Shown: one piece after another, positions 24,517 to 33,383 of the stretch
Numbering within the stretch: position 1 is the stretch's first letter
How the letters are laid out: each line of letters opens with the position of its first letter
Made by a program: the position numbers and the translations under genes
The notes under the pieces: generated by a model
Told to the model about the DNA's origin: nothing
What the model saw: only the letters and a program-made list of their open reading frames with translations
Databases searched by the model: none
NCBI GenBank assembly: GCA_964646405.1
Contig: CAZYDV010000001.1
Span: forward strand, 1-64,000
Reading direction: 5' to 3'
DNA length: 64,000 nt
DNA from: CAKZSB01 sp964646405
GTDB taxonomy: Bacteria > Pseudomonadota > Gammaproteobacteria > Granulosicoccales > Granulosicoccaceae

Positions 24517-26739
24517 CTACGCGTCGTCGGCCGAACTATTGTGCTGCAAAATGATCCCCGCCAGTGGCGGCAATGACAGCGTTACTGAGTAGTTGCGCCC
24601 CATCCATTGCTGATCGCTCGCCACACATGTGCCGTCATTGCCAACGTTACTGCCGCCATAAAGAGCGCTGTCGGAATTGAACAGCTCGGTATAGGTTCCC
24701 TGACTGTCCACGCCTATACGATAGTTATCGCGTGGCACGGGCGTAAAGTTTAATACCACCAGCACAGTACTTGTACTGCTTCTGCGGATATAACTCAACA
24801 CGGATTGATCAGCATCGTCGCAACTGATCCACTCGAAGCCGGCGGGATCAAAATCCAGCTCGTACAGAGCGTGGGTCTCGCGGTAGAGCCGGTTCAGGTC
24901 ACAGATCATGTTCAGAATGCTGCGATGGGCGGGGGCATCGGTGAGATGCCAGTCCAGCGGCTGGCGAAAATTCCACTCGTTTCGCTGGGCGAATTCACAC
25001 CCCTGGAACAGCAGTTTCTTGCCTGGATAAGTGAACTGGTAGCAAAACAGCAGTCGCAGATTGGCGAATTGCTGCCAGTCGTCACCGGGCATGCGCGACA
25101 GCAGTGAGCCCTTGCCGTGTACGACTTCGTCGTGCGAGAACGGCAACACGAAATTTTCGGTGAAGACATACAGTATGCCGAAGGTCAGCTGATTGTGATG
25201 GTGCTTGCGATGAACCGGTTCCTTGCCCATGTAAGTGAGCGTATCGTGCATCCAGCCCATATTCCATTTCATGCTGAAGCCCAGCCCGCCATGGTCGGCA
25301 GGGCGGGTGACCTGTGGCCAGGAAGTGCTTTCCTCGGCGATGATGACGGCGCCCGGCACCTCGGTTTGGGTGACGTGGTTGAGCTCGCGGATGAAATCGA
25401 TCGCCTCCAGGTTTTCTCGCCCACCGTGGCGATTGGGCAGCCAGTCACCGGCGTTGCGGGAGTAGTCGAGAAAGAGCATGGAGGCGACTGCATCAACCCG
25501 CAGGCCGTCGAGATGAAACTCGCGCAACCAGTACAGCGCCGAGGCGATCAAAAAGTTGCTGACTTCGCGCCTGCCATAATTAAATATGAGCGTACCCCAG
25601 TCCCGATGTTCGCCCTGGCGCGGATCTTCGTGCTCGAAAAGGCAGCTGCCGTCGAAGCGTGCGAGGCTCCAGATGTCGCGCGGAAAATGGGCCGGAACCC
25701 AGTCTAGAATGACGCCGATCTCGCTCTGATGGCATTTGTCGATCAGGTAGCGCAGATCGTCGGGGCTGCCGAAGCGGCTGCTCGGTGCAAAGTAACCGGT
25801 CACCTGGTAGCCCCAGGAGTCATCGAGCGGATGTTCGGTAATTGGCAGTAGCTCGATATGGGTGAAGCCGCAAAACTGCACGTACTCAACGAGTTTGTCC
25901 GCCAGTTGCCGGTAATTTAGAAATTGGCCATCGTCCTGCTGCTGCCAGGATCCCGGATGAACTTCGTAGATGGACATCGGTGTGTTTTGCCAGCGATTTT
26001 CCGCGCGCAGGCGTAGCCAGTGCTCGTCGCTCCACTGATAATTGCTCGCGGGTGTAATTTTGCAGCCTGTCGCCGGGCGCACTTCAAATTGATTGGCGAA
26101 CGGGTCCTGCTTGACGTGCAGGCTATTGTCGCTGGCTTGAAGAATTTCGTACTTATAGAGTTCTCCGGCTTTGTTGCCAGGCAAAAACAGCTCCCACACA
26201 CCGCTTTGACCGCGGCTGCGCATCGGGTGAACTCTGCCGTCCCAACGGTTGAAGTCACCAACGATGCTGACTCTCGCGGCGCCCGGCGCCCAGACCGCAA
26301 ATCGTGTTCCCGCGACTCCCTCGACCACGACTTCGTGTGCGCCGAGTATGTCGTATAGATTGTGGTGACGGCCTTCATTGAATAGATAGAGGTCGGTGTC
26401 GCCGAGCAGTGGCGGGAAACGGTAGGGATCATCCATCAGGTGTTGTGCGCCGTCGCGATCGGTCCACAACAAGCGATACGATGGGTCTAGTGTCCTGTCG
26501 TTGTCCGTCAGTACGAAAATATCGGTGCCGGTAATGCGTTCGAATGGCTGCGACTGGTCTGCCAGTTGCAATGCCTCGGCCTCAGGATGAAAAACGCGAA
26601 TGATTTGATGTGCGCCGATCTGGTGATAGCCCAGCTCACTGAACGGGTCGTGATGACGCGCTTCAATGATCCGCTTCAGGCCAACAGTTAACTCCAGAAA
26701 AGGAGGCGGCACAACGTTAGGCATTGAATTATCTTGCAT
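24517..26739 (-). CDS. glgB: 1,4-alpha-glucan branching enzyme
   Basis: Introduces alpha-1,6 branches into glycogen. The protein (740 aa) has the layout of bacterial GlgB: an extra N-terminal module, a CBM48 domain (FAVWAPGAARVSIVGDFNRW near residue 148), and a GH13 barrel with DGLRVDAVASML near 418 (nucleophile Asp) and IIAEESTSWP near 471 (acid/base Glu), then a beta-sandwich tail. The length is typical of group 1 enzymes. Confidence 0.96.
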   Translation of the reverse strand: MQDNSMPNVVPPPFLELTVGLKRIIEARHHDPFSELGYHQIGAHQIIRVFHPEAEALQLADQSQPFERITGTDIFVLTDNDRTLDPSYRLLWTDRDGAQHLMDDPYRFPPLLGDTDLYLFNEGRHHNLYDILGAHEVVVEGVAGTRFAVWAPGAARVSIVGDFNRWDGRVHPMRSRGQSGVWELFLPGNKAGELYKYEILQASDNSLHVKQDPFANQFEVRPATGCKITPASNYQWSDEHWLRLRAENRWQNTPMSIYEVHPGSWQQQDDGQFLNYRQLADKLVEYVQFCGFTHIELLPITEHPLDDSWGYQVTGYFAPSSRFGSPDDLRYLIDKCHQSEIGVILDWVPAHFPRDIWSLARFDGSCLFEHEDPRQGEHRDWGTLIFNYGRREVSNFLIASALYWLREFHLDGLRVDAVASMLFLDYSRNAGDWLPNRHGGRENLEAIDFIRELNHVTQTEVPGAVIIAEESTSWPQVTRPADHGGLGFSMKWNMGWMHDTLTYMGKEPVHRKHHHNQLTFGILYVFTENFVLPFSHDEVVHGKGSLLSRMPGDDWQQFANLRLLFCYQFTYPGKKLLFQGCEFAQRNEWNFRQPLDWHLTDAPAHRSILNMICDLNRLYRETHALYELDFDPAGFEWISCDDADQSVLSYIRRSSTSTVLVVLNFTPVPRDNYRIGVDSQGTYTELFNSDSALYGGSNVGNDGTCVASDQQWMGRNYSVTLSLPPLAGIILQHNSSADDA

Positions 26740-26959
26740 TTTTAATTGGGAAATCGTTTCATTGTGCCAGTTTTCACCGCCTTAATTGGAATCTTTATTG
26801 CGGTGACGCAGTGAGAGAGAATGTAGTTGAACATGGATTTGTGAGGTGATTGGCATGTGCTTGTGTCAGCTTCGCTTTAATAGCTGATTTATCGAGGGTA
26901 TCGGTTGGGGCAGATCAACGGCAGGGTTGATGCCAACGACCGTCAGGTGAGAATAATCA
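26740..26959. promoter_or_regulatory. Divergent promoter region glgB / glgC
   Basis: This 220-bp gap separates the two glycogen units. It contains an inverted repeat TCACCGC (26774-26780) and GCGGTGA (26800-26806) with a 19-bp spacer, a possible operator or leader hairpin for glgB. AGGTGAG lies in front of the glgC ATG. No promoter elements could be set with confidence. Confidence 0.45.
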
Positions 26960-28252
26960 ATGACGTTAAATGTCTACAATCAGAATCCTACCCCGGCCGG
27001 GCGCTTTGTCAGCCGTCTGACTCGCGATGCGATGGCGCTGGTCCTCGCGGGCGGTAGAGGCTCGCGACTTGAAAATCTAACCGATTGGAGAGCCAAGCCC
27101 GCGGTACCTTTTGGCGGAAAGTTCCGCATTATCGACTTTCCATTGTCGAACTGCCTGAATTCGGGGATTCGACGCGTCGGGGTTTTGACGCAATATAAGG
27201 CTCATTCACTCATTCGCCACATACAACGCGGATGGGGAATGATAGGCGGTGACTTTGGCCCGTTTGTCGAGCTGTTGCCTGCTCAGCAGCGTATCGATGA
27301 AACCTCATGGTACAAGGGCACCGCCGATGCGGTGTACCAGAATATCGATATCATTCGCAGCTTCAACCCCAAGTACGTGATTATCCTGGCGGGCGATCAC
27401 GTCTACAAGATGGACTACGGTCCCATGCTCGCGTACCACGTCGCGCAACAGGCCGATCTGACCATTGGCTGCATTGAAGTGCCGGTTAAGGATGCCACCG
27501 CATTTGGTGTGCTCGACATGGCACAGGACGGACGCGTTCAGGCGTTTGAAGAAAAACCCGCCCATCCGCCAGAGCTGGCCGACAAGCCCGGCGTATCGCT
27601 CGCCTCGATGGGGATCTATGTGTTCGACGTGGAGTTTCTGTGCGAACAGTTAATTGCCGACCGTGATCTGGAGAGTTCCAGTCACGATTTTGGCAAAGAC
27701 ATCATTCCCAAAGTTATTGGCGATCGCCAGGTCTACGGTTATTCGTTCCTGGATTTGCAAAGTGGCGGACAAAGCTACTGGCGCGATGTCGGCACGCTGG
27801 ATTCGTTCTGGCAGGCTAACCTCGAACTAATCGGCGTGTTGCCTGAGCTCAATCTCTACGACAAAGACTGGCCGATCTGGACGCACCAGGAACAACTGCC
27901 ACCGGCAAAATTTGTTTTTGACGATGAATCTTTGCGTGGCATGGCCGTCGACTCGATGGTGTCCGGAGGCTGCATCATCTCCGGGGCCACCGTGCGCCGC
28001 TCGCTGTTGTTTTCGAATGTGTCGGTCGATGCCAACACAGTGGTCGAGGAATCGGTTGTGATGCCCGACGTCAGGATTGGCAAGAATTGCACGATTCGCA
28101 AAGCCGTACTCGACAAGGGTTGTGTCATTCCCGATGGCACTCAGATCGGAGTCGACAAGGCATCTGACAGAGATCTCTATTACGTGAGTCCGGATGAAGT
28201 GGCACTGGTCACGGCCGATATGTTGGGTCAGACACTGCACAGTATTAAATAG
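26960..28252 (+). CDS. glgC: Glucose-1-phosphate adenylyltransferase
   Basis: Makes ADP-glucose from glucose-1-phosphate and ATP, the committed step of glycogen synthesis. The protein (430 aa) has the nucleotide motif LVLAGGRGSRLENLTDWRAK (residues about 28-47), FGGKFRIIDFPLSN, VIILAGDHVYKMDY near 145 and a C-terminal left-handed beta-helix (VRRSLLFSNVSVD, VMPDVRIGKNC) for allosteric control. Length matches the E. coli enzyme. Confidence 0.97.
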   Translation: MTLNVYNQNPTPAGRFVSRLTRDAMALVLAGGRGSRLENLTDWRAKPAVPFGGKFRIIDFPLSNCLNSGIRRVGVLTQYKAHSLIRHIQRGWGMIGGDFGPFVELLPAQQRIDETSWYKGTADAVYQNIDIIRSFNPKYVIILAGDHVYKMDYGPMLAYHVAQQADLTIGCIEVPVKDATAFGVLDMAQDGRVQAFEEKPAHPPELADKPGVSLASMGIYVFDVEFLCEQLIADRDLESSSHDFGKDIIPKVIGDRQVYGYSFLDLQSGGQSYWRDVGTLDSFWQANLELIGVLPELNLYDKDWPIWTHQEQLPPAKFVFDDESLRGMAVDSMVSGGCIISGATVRRSLLFSNVSVDANTVVEESVVMPDVRIGKNCTIRKAVLDKGCVIPDGTQIGVDKASDRDLYYVSPDEVALVTADMLGQTLHSIK

Positions 28253-28306
28253 ACAGTTCATTCAGCATGTGGCTCATGCGAGCCGCAAACCAGCGTCAAC
28301 GACAAA

Positions 28307-29866
28307 TTGTCCGATAACCACAACAAAAATCCGCTCGGCGTCAGGCGCTCTGGCGTGTTACTGCATCCGACCTCGTTACCGGGTCCTTGGAGCATGGGTG
28401 ATTTGTCGCATGAGGCGTATCGTTTCGTAGAATTTCTTGAGGCTGCCGGACAAAGCATCTGGCAGGTCCTGCCGTTGGGGCCTACCCATGTCGATGGTTG
28501 TCCGTATCAGTGCCTGTCCACACATGCTGGCAGCAGTCTGCTGATCAGTCTCGACTGGATGGCCGACCGAGGCTGGCTGCCGCGCGATGTCATGGCGCAT
28601 TGCCAGCCGGATCGGGAATGGCGATTGGGTATGCTCGAAGCGGCCTGTAAACAGGCGCTATCGCAAATGGATAGCGAGATGCGATCGGATTTTGATCGTT
28701 TCTGTCGGCAACAGGCCTACTGGCTCGATGACTACGCGCAGTTCATCGTGCTCAAACAACTGCACGATAACAAGCCGTGGACAGAGTGGCCCGAGGCATT
28801 GCGTCTGTGTGATCGCAAGGCGGTCGATGCATACTTGAAAGAACACGCCGGTACGCTTTTAATTCGTAAGTTCGAACAATTCGTGTTCTTTGAGCAGTGG
28901 CAGGAATTGCGGCGCTACGCCCACCAGCACGGGGTCTATCTGTTTGGCGATTTGCCGATATTCGTCTCTGGTGACAGTGCCGATGTCTGGGCCAATCGGC
29001 AATATTTCAGTGTTGACGATAACGGCCAGGCCTCGGTGGTTGCCGGCGTGCCACCTGATGCGTTCACCGCGGAGGGGCAGCGTTGGGGCAATCCGCTCTA
29101 CGATTGGCGGCAATTGCAGCAAGATGGATTTAGCTGGTGGCTCGATCGGTTGCGAACGCACTTTGGACTGTTTGATATCGTCCGCATCGATCACTTTCGT
29201 GGGCTGGAATCCTATTGGGAAATCCCCGAGTCTTCGCCCACAGCGATGGATGGCCGCTGGCGCAAAGCGCCCGGTGCAGCGCTGCTGACGGCGATTCAGC
29301 GGGAATTTAATGATCTGCCACTGGTGGCAGAGGATCTGGGCATCATTACGAGCGCGGTCGACGATCTGCGTCGCGAGTTTTCGCTTCCGGGCATGAAAGT
29401 GCTGCAATTTGCCTTTGATGGCGACACCAACAATGCCCACCTGCCGCACAATCACACCGCCGATATGGTGGCCTACACCGGCACGCACGATAACGACACA
29501 ACGCTGTCCTGGTACCAAGTGGCTGACGGTGATGAGCAACATCGAGTGCGCAGCTATCTGCAATGCAGCGACGGTGATGACTTGCCGTGGCCGATGATCC
29601 GCAGTGCGCTGATGTCTGTTGCCAACACCAGCATCCTGCCAATGCAGGATATTCTGGGTCTGGGCACTGGCCATCGCATGAACCTGCCGGGTACCATCAC
29701 CGGTAACTGGATATGGCGATTCGACTGGTCACAACTGGATGACGATCGAACGCGCCAGTTGCGACAGCTTACCGAGACCTACAGCCGGCTGTGTAGTGGG
29801 CCGATTCAGGCAAGCCGCAGCGCCAGCAAGAACGGCAATCTGTCTCTGGTCAGTAACGGCCACTAG
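28307..29866 (+). CDS. malQ: 4-alpha-glucanotransferase (amylomaltase)
   Basis: A GH77 enzyme (519 aa) that moves glucan chains between maltodextrins. It opens with RSGVLLHPTSLPGPWSMGD near residue 13; catalytic residues are in DIVRIDHFRGLESYW near 290 (nucleophile Asp), LVAEDLGIIT near 341 (acid/base Glu) and GTHDNDTT near 393. The start is a TTG with no good ribosome-binding site, so it is uncertain by a few residues. It follows glgC by 54 bp. No glgP or glgX is seen. Confidence 0.93.
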   Translation: MSDNHNKNPLGVRRSGVLLHPTSLPGPWSMGDLSHEAYRFVEFLEAAGQSIWQVLPLGPTHVDGCPYQCLSTHAGSSLLISLDWMADRGWLPRDVMAHCQPDREWRLGMLEAACKQALSQMDSEMRSDFDRFCRQQAYWLDDYAQFIVLKQLHDNKPWTEWPEALRLCDRKAVDAYLKEHAGTLLIRKFEQFVFFEQWQELRRYAHQHGVYLFGDLPIFVSGDSADVWANRQYFSVDDNGQASVVAGVPPDAFTAEGQRWGNPLYDWRQLQQDGFSWWLDRLRTHFGLFDIVRIDHFRGLESYWEIPESSPTAMDGRWRKAPGAALLTAIQREFNDLPLVAEDLGIITSAVDDLRREFSLPGMKVLQFAFDGDTNNAHLPHNHTADMVAYTGTHDNDTTLSWYQVADGDEQHRVRSYLQCSDGDDLPWPMIRSALMSVANTSILPMQDILGLGTGHRMNLPGTITGNWIWRFDWSQLDDDRTRQLRQLTETYSRLCSGPIQASRSASKNGNLSLVSNGH

Positions 29867-30053
29867 CCTGGGCAGGACCCTGTAACGGTTCGCGGCACAC
29901 CTGTCGTACCTGTGGGCGGTGTCCCGCCCGTCTCACAACGCTCAGTCGAATATCGCGGGGCCGGTTTCTTAAACAGTTGCCATGTGAGCCGATTGGGCTT
30001 TACCTGATCTGGTGTGCAAGGTAGTCTGACCGGCCTCCCTATGCCCGCTTTTC
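29867..30053 (+). other. Gap after malQ with a strong stem-loop
   Basis: GGGCGG (29914-29919) and CCGCCC (29924-29929) pair around TGTC about 48 bp past malQ. No T-run follows, so it is at most a weak terminator. Nothing else is seen in the 187 bp before rlmKL. Confidence 0.35.
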
Positions 30054-32216
30054 ATGTCGAAAGTCTGCTTTGTCACCTGCCCGGCCGGGCTCGAAAAGCT
30101 TTTGCTAACCGAACTCGACGAGCTCAGGTGTACGCGCACTCGCGTGCGTGCTTCGGGCGTTGAGTGTGCCGCAGATCCGCGAACGTTGTATCGAATTTGT
30201 CTGTGGTCGCGCATTGCGAATCGCGTGCTGTATCCCTTGCTGGCAGCGCGCATTGAAGATGAAAAGCACTACTACAACACGTTGCTTGAATTCGACTGGG
30301 AAAATCACGTCAACCCAGGTGCGACCATTGCGGTTGATTTTTTTTCGGCACGCTCATGCATCACTCACAGTCGCTACGGAGCGCAACTGACCAAGGATGC
30401 CATCGTTGATCGTCTGCGCGAAAAAACGGGCTCCCGTCCGTCGGTAGATCGTGAGCAGCCCGATCTTCGAATCAACGTCTACCTGTTTAAAAATCGAGCC
30501 AGAGTCAGCGTGGATCTGGCCGGCCACAGCCTCCATCAGCGTGGCTATCGCAAGCGCGGCGTCACCGCACCGCTTCGCGAAAATCTTGCTGCAGCGATTC
30601 TGTTATCTGCGGATTGGGCCAAAATGGCCGGGCGCAAACAACCGCTGTGTGACCCCATGTGTGGATCTGGCACTTTTTTGATCGAGGCCGCGATGATCGC
30701 TGGTGACCGTGCGCCGGGCTTGCTGGCTGAGCATTTCGGATTTCTTGGCTGGACCCAGCACGACGACGCTATATGGCGCACTACACGTGACGAGGCGCAG
30801 CGTCGCGCTGATGACGGCCGCGTCCGCATTCCGACTATTGTCGGTCACGACAACGATCCTCGAGCTTGTGATGCTGCGCGGCAAAACGTGGTTGCCGCCG
30901 GGCTCGATGGCCTGATTACCATTGAACAGGCTGACTTTTTCGCCGGTCGCGAACCGCTGTTGGAGACACCTGGTCTGATCGTTGTCAATCCCCCCTATGG
31001 GGAGCGCCTGGATATTGCAGATGGTGAAGCGCTTTTTTATACGCGCTTTGGCAAGGTGGCCAAACGCCGTGGCGCCGGCAGCACCATCGCGCTGTTCACC
31101 GCCTGTGATCGCGCCTTGCATCGCGCCGGACTGGCGCGTAAGAGGGCATTGCGCTGCAGCAACGGTGGCATTGATTGCGAATTGAATCTGGCCGAGATTC
31201 CCACGTTATCGATCGCGTCAGCCGAAGCGCCGGCGACGGACGTTCCCGGTGTCGAACAGTTTGCCAACCGGCTGCGCAAGAACTTGCGCCAACTCAAGGG
31301 CTGGGCAAAGTCGGCCGGTATCAGCAACTATCGAATCTACGATGCCGATCTGCCTGACTTCTCGTTTGCTGTCGATCTCTATCTGGCCGATCGGCCGTTG
31401 ATCAGCATGCAGGAGTACAAGGCGCCAGCTCACATCGATCCGACGCTTGCACATCAGCGTTTGCAGGCTGCCGCTCAGGCGGTGGTCGAGGTGACGGGCT
31501 GTGCGCTCGAGGATCTGGCGGTCAAGCATCGCGCACAACAACGATCCGGCGAACAGTACCAGCGATTGCAAAAGCGCGATCAGTTTCACCCGGTGGAAGA
31601 ATTGGGTTGTCAGATGCTGATCAATATTCACGACTACCTCGACACCGGCCTGTTCATCGATCATCGTAAAATCAGAACCTGGTTTGGCCAGCACGCTGCG
31701 GGCAAACGATTTCTCAATCTGTACTGCTATACCGCCACTGCCAGTGTGCATGCGATCGTCGGTGGGGCGGCCAGCAGTGTCAGTGTTGACTTGTCGAAAC
31801 GCTATCTGGATTGGGCGCAGCGCAACTTCGATCTCAATCGCATCGAGAACACGCAGCATCAACTGGTTGCCGCCGATGGGAGGGACTGGGTGAAGCAGTA
31901 TCAGTCGGCCAGCCAGGCGTCGTTTGACGTCATCTTTCTCGATCCGCCGACCTTTTCAAACTCGGCTCGCATGGAGGGAGACTGGGATGTTCAGCGCGAC
32001 CATGAGTCGATGATAGACGATTGTATGGCTATACTTGGCAGTGAGGGCGTATTGGTGTTTTCAACCAACTTCAGGCGATTTCGACTGGCCGCGGGTGTGA
32101 GCAAAAGGTATCGCGTGCAAGATCGCAGTCAGTGGAGCCTGCAGCGCGACTTCGCCCGCAATCGAAGAATCCACCAATGCTGGTTTCTGTCACATCCGTC
32201 TCCCAGTTCCCCCTAA
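30054..32216 (+). CDS. rlmL: Bifunctional 23S rRNA methyltransferase RlmKL
   Basis: Modifies G2069 (m7G, RlmK part) and G2445 (m2G, RlmL part) of 23S rRNA. The 720-aa protein shows an N-terminal THUMP region, the RlmL domain with DPMCGSGTFLIEAAM near residue 200 and VVNPPYGERL near 311, and the C-terminal RlmK domain with FLNLYCYTATASVHA near 557 and IIFLDPPTFSNSARM near 626. Fusion of both is the gammaproteobacterial form. sohB follows after 19 bp. Confidence 0.95.
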   Translation: MSKVCFVTCPAGLEKLLLTELDELRCTRTRVRASGVECAADPRTLYRICLWSRIANRVLYPLLAARIEDEKHYYNTLLEFDWENHVNPGATIAVDFFSARSCITHSRYGAQLTKDAIVDRLREKTGSRPSVDREQPDLRINVYLFKNRARVSVDLAGHSLHQRGYRKRGVTAPLRENLAAAILLSADWAKMAGRKQPLCDPMCGSGTFLIEAAMIAGDRAPGLLAEHFGFLGWTQHDDAIWRTTRDEAQRRADDGRVRIPTIVGHDNDPRACDAARQNVVAAGLDGLITIEQADFFAGREPLLETPGLIVVNPPYGERLDIADGEALFYTRFGKVAKRRGAGSTIALFTACDRALHRAGLARKRALRCSNGGIDCELNLAEIPTLSIASAEAPATDVPGVEQFANRLRKNLRQLKGWAKSAGISNYRIYDADLPDFSFAVDLYLADRPLISMQEYKAPAHIDPTLAHQRLQAAAQAVVEVTGCALEDLAVKHRAQQRSGEQYQRLQKRDQFHPVEELGCQMLINIHDYLDTGLFIDHRKIRTWFGQHAAGKRFLNLYCYTATASVHAIVGGAASSVSVDLSKRYLDWAQRNFDLNRIENTQHQLVAADGRDWVKQYQSASQASFDVIFLDPPTFSNSARMEGDWDVQRDHESMIDDCMAILGSEGVLVFSTNFRRFRLAAGVSKRYRVQDRSQWSLQRDFARNRRIHQCWFLSHPSPSSP

Positions 32217-32235
32217 CCTTAAACGAGGCATCAGA

Positions 32236-33321
32236 GTGGGCGAGTTTTTATTCAGCTACGGGCTTTTTCTGGCGAAGTTACTCACGCTGCTGCTATCTGT
32301 GGGTGTGTTGATCGCACTGGTCGCTTCAGTGGGAGGGCGCACACGTAGCACCGACCGAGGGACAATCGAGGTGACTCGGTTGAACGAGGCGCTGGAACAG
32401 AGTCGCGAGATCATGCATGCCTGCGTGCTGGATCCTGCCGACTACAAAGCGTCGGTCAAATTAAAGAATAAAGAGGAAAAGGCTGCTGCCAAGGCGCGCA
32501 AAGCCGCCGCCAAACGTGCGGCCAAAAAGCGTGGTGATGGCACCACGGTGGTAGACGAGAAGCACCGCCGGCGAGTGTTTCTAATCGATTTCGAAGGCGA
32601 TATTCGCGCCTCTCAGGTCAGCGCCCTACGACGCGAAATCACTGCGGTGCTATCACTGGCAGATACCTATGATGAAGTCGTCGTGCGAATCGAAAGTGGC
32701 GGCGGCACGGTGCACGGATATGGCCTGGCGGCCAGTCAGTTGCAACGCATCAGGGATAACAACGTCGGTCTTACTGTGTGCGTGGACAAGGTCGCGGCCA
32801 GCGGCGGGTATCTGATGGCCTGTGTCGCGGACAAGATTCGCGCCGCGCCCTTTGCGCTGGTGGGATCGATTGGCGTGATGGCGCAAATCCCTAATGTGCA
32901 TCGTTTGTTGAAACGCTACGACATTGATGTAGAGTTGATGACCGCTGGTGAGTACAAGCGCACGCTGACGGTGTTGGGGGAAAATACCGATAAGGGCCGT
33001 GAGAAGTTTTTGGCTGAGCTTGAAGAGATACACACGCAGTTCAAGAACTTCATCTCGCGATTCCGACCACAGACAAATATCTCTGAAGTGTCCACCGGCG
33101 AGGTCTGGAGCGGTGAGGCGGCGCTCGCGCTCAAGCTTGTCGATGAACTGGGTACCAGCGATGAGTATATCGTCGAGGCCTGCGATCAGGCAGACGTCTT
33201 TCGAATCAAATATGAAGCGCGAAAAACCTTGTCTGAGAAATTTGGTTTCGCGACCAGTCAGGCGGTGGTGAAAACCGTTGAGGACATTGCCGAAAAAGCC
33301 TTGGCGAAACGGTTTTTGTAG
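32236..33321 (+). CDS. sohB: Inner-membrane serine protease SohB (S49 family)
   Basis: A signal-peptide-peptidase-like protease (361 aa). An N-terminal membrane helix (residues 5-33) is followed by a Lys/Ala/Arg-rich charged stretch (about 76-100). The S49 domain carries the catalytic Ser in KVAASGGYLMA near residue 190 and the Lys in AGEYKRTLT near 238. The lysine-rich helix between membrane anchor and protease is typical of SohB. GTG start with GAGG seven bases upstream. It lies just after rlmKL. Confidence 0.93.
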   Translation: MGEFLFSYGLFLAKLLTLLLSVGVLIALVASVGGRTRSTDRGTIEVTRLNEALEQSREIMHACVLDPADYKASVKLKNKEEKAAAKARKAAAKRAAKKRGDGTTVVDEKHRRRVFLIDFEGDIRASQVSALRREITAVLSLADTYDEVVVRIESGGGTVHGYGLAASQLQRIRDNNVGLTVCVDKVAASGGYLMACVADKIRAAPFALVGSIGVMAQIPNVHRLLKRYDIDVELMTAGEYKRTLTVLGENTDKGREKFLAELEEIHTQFKNFISRFRPQTNISEVSTGEVWSGEAALALKLVDELGTSDEYIVEACDQADVFRIKYEARKTLSEKFGFATSQAVVKTVEDIAEKALAKRFL

Positions 33322-33383
33322 GTGGGACTATCTATTGAGCCTGTGCGGGAACTGCGCGCAGGCGTGAAGTAGCGTAGTTTCGC

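Noticed and set aside
28859..29674. Minus-strand frame of 271 codons inside malQ
   Set aside because: malQ has all catalytic motifs in the plus frame; the minus frame has no domain or ribosome-binding site.
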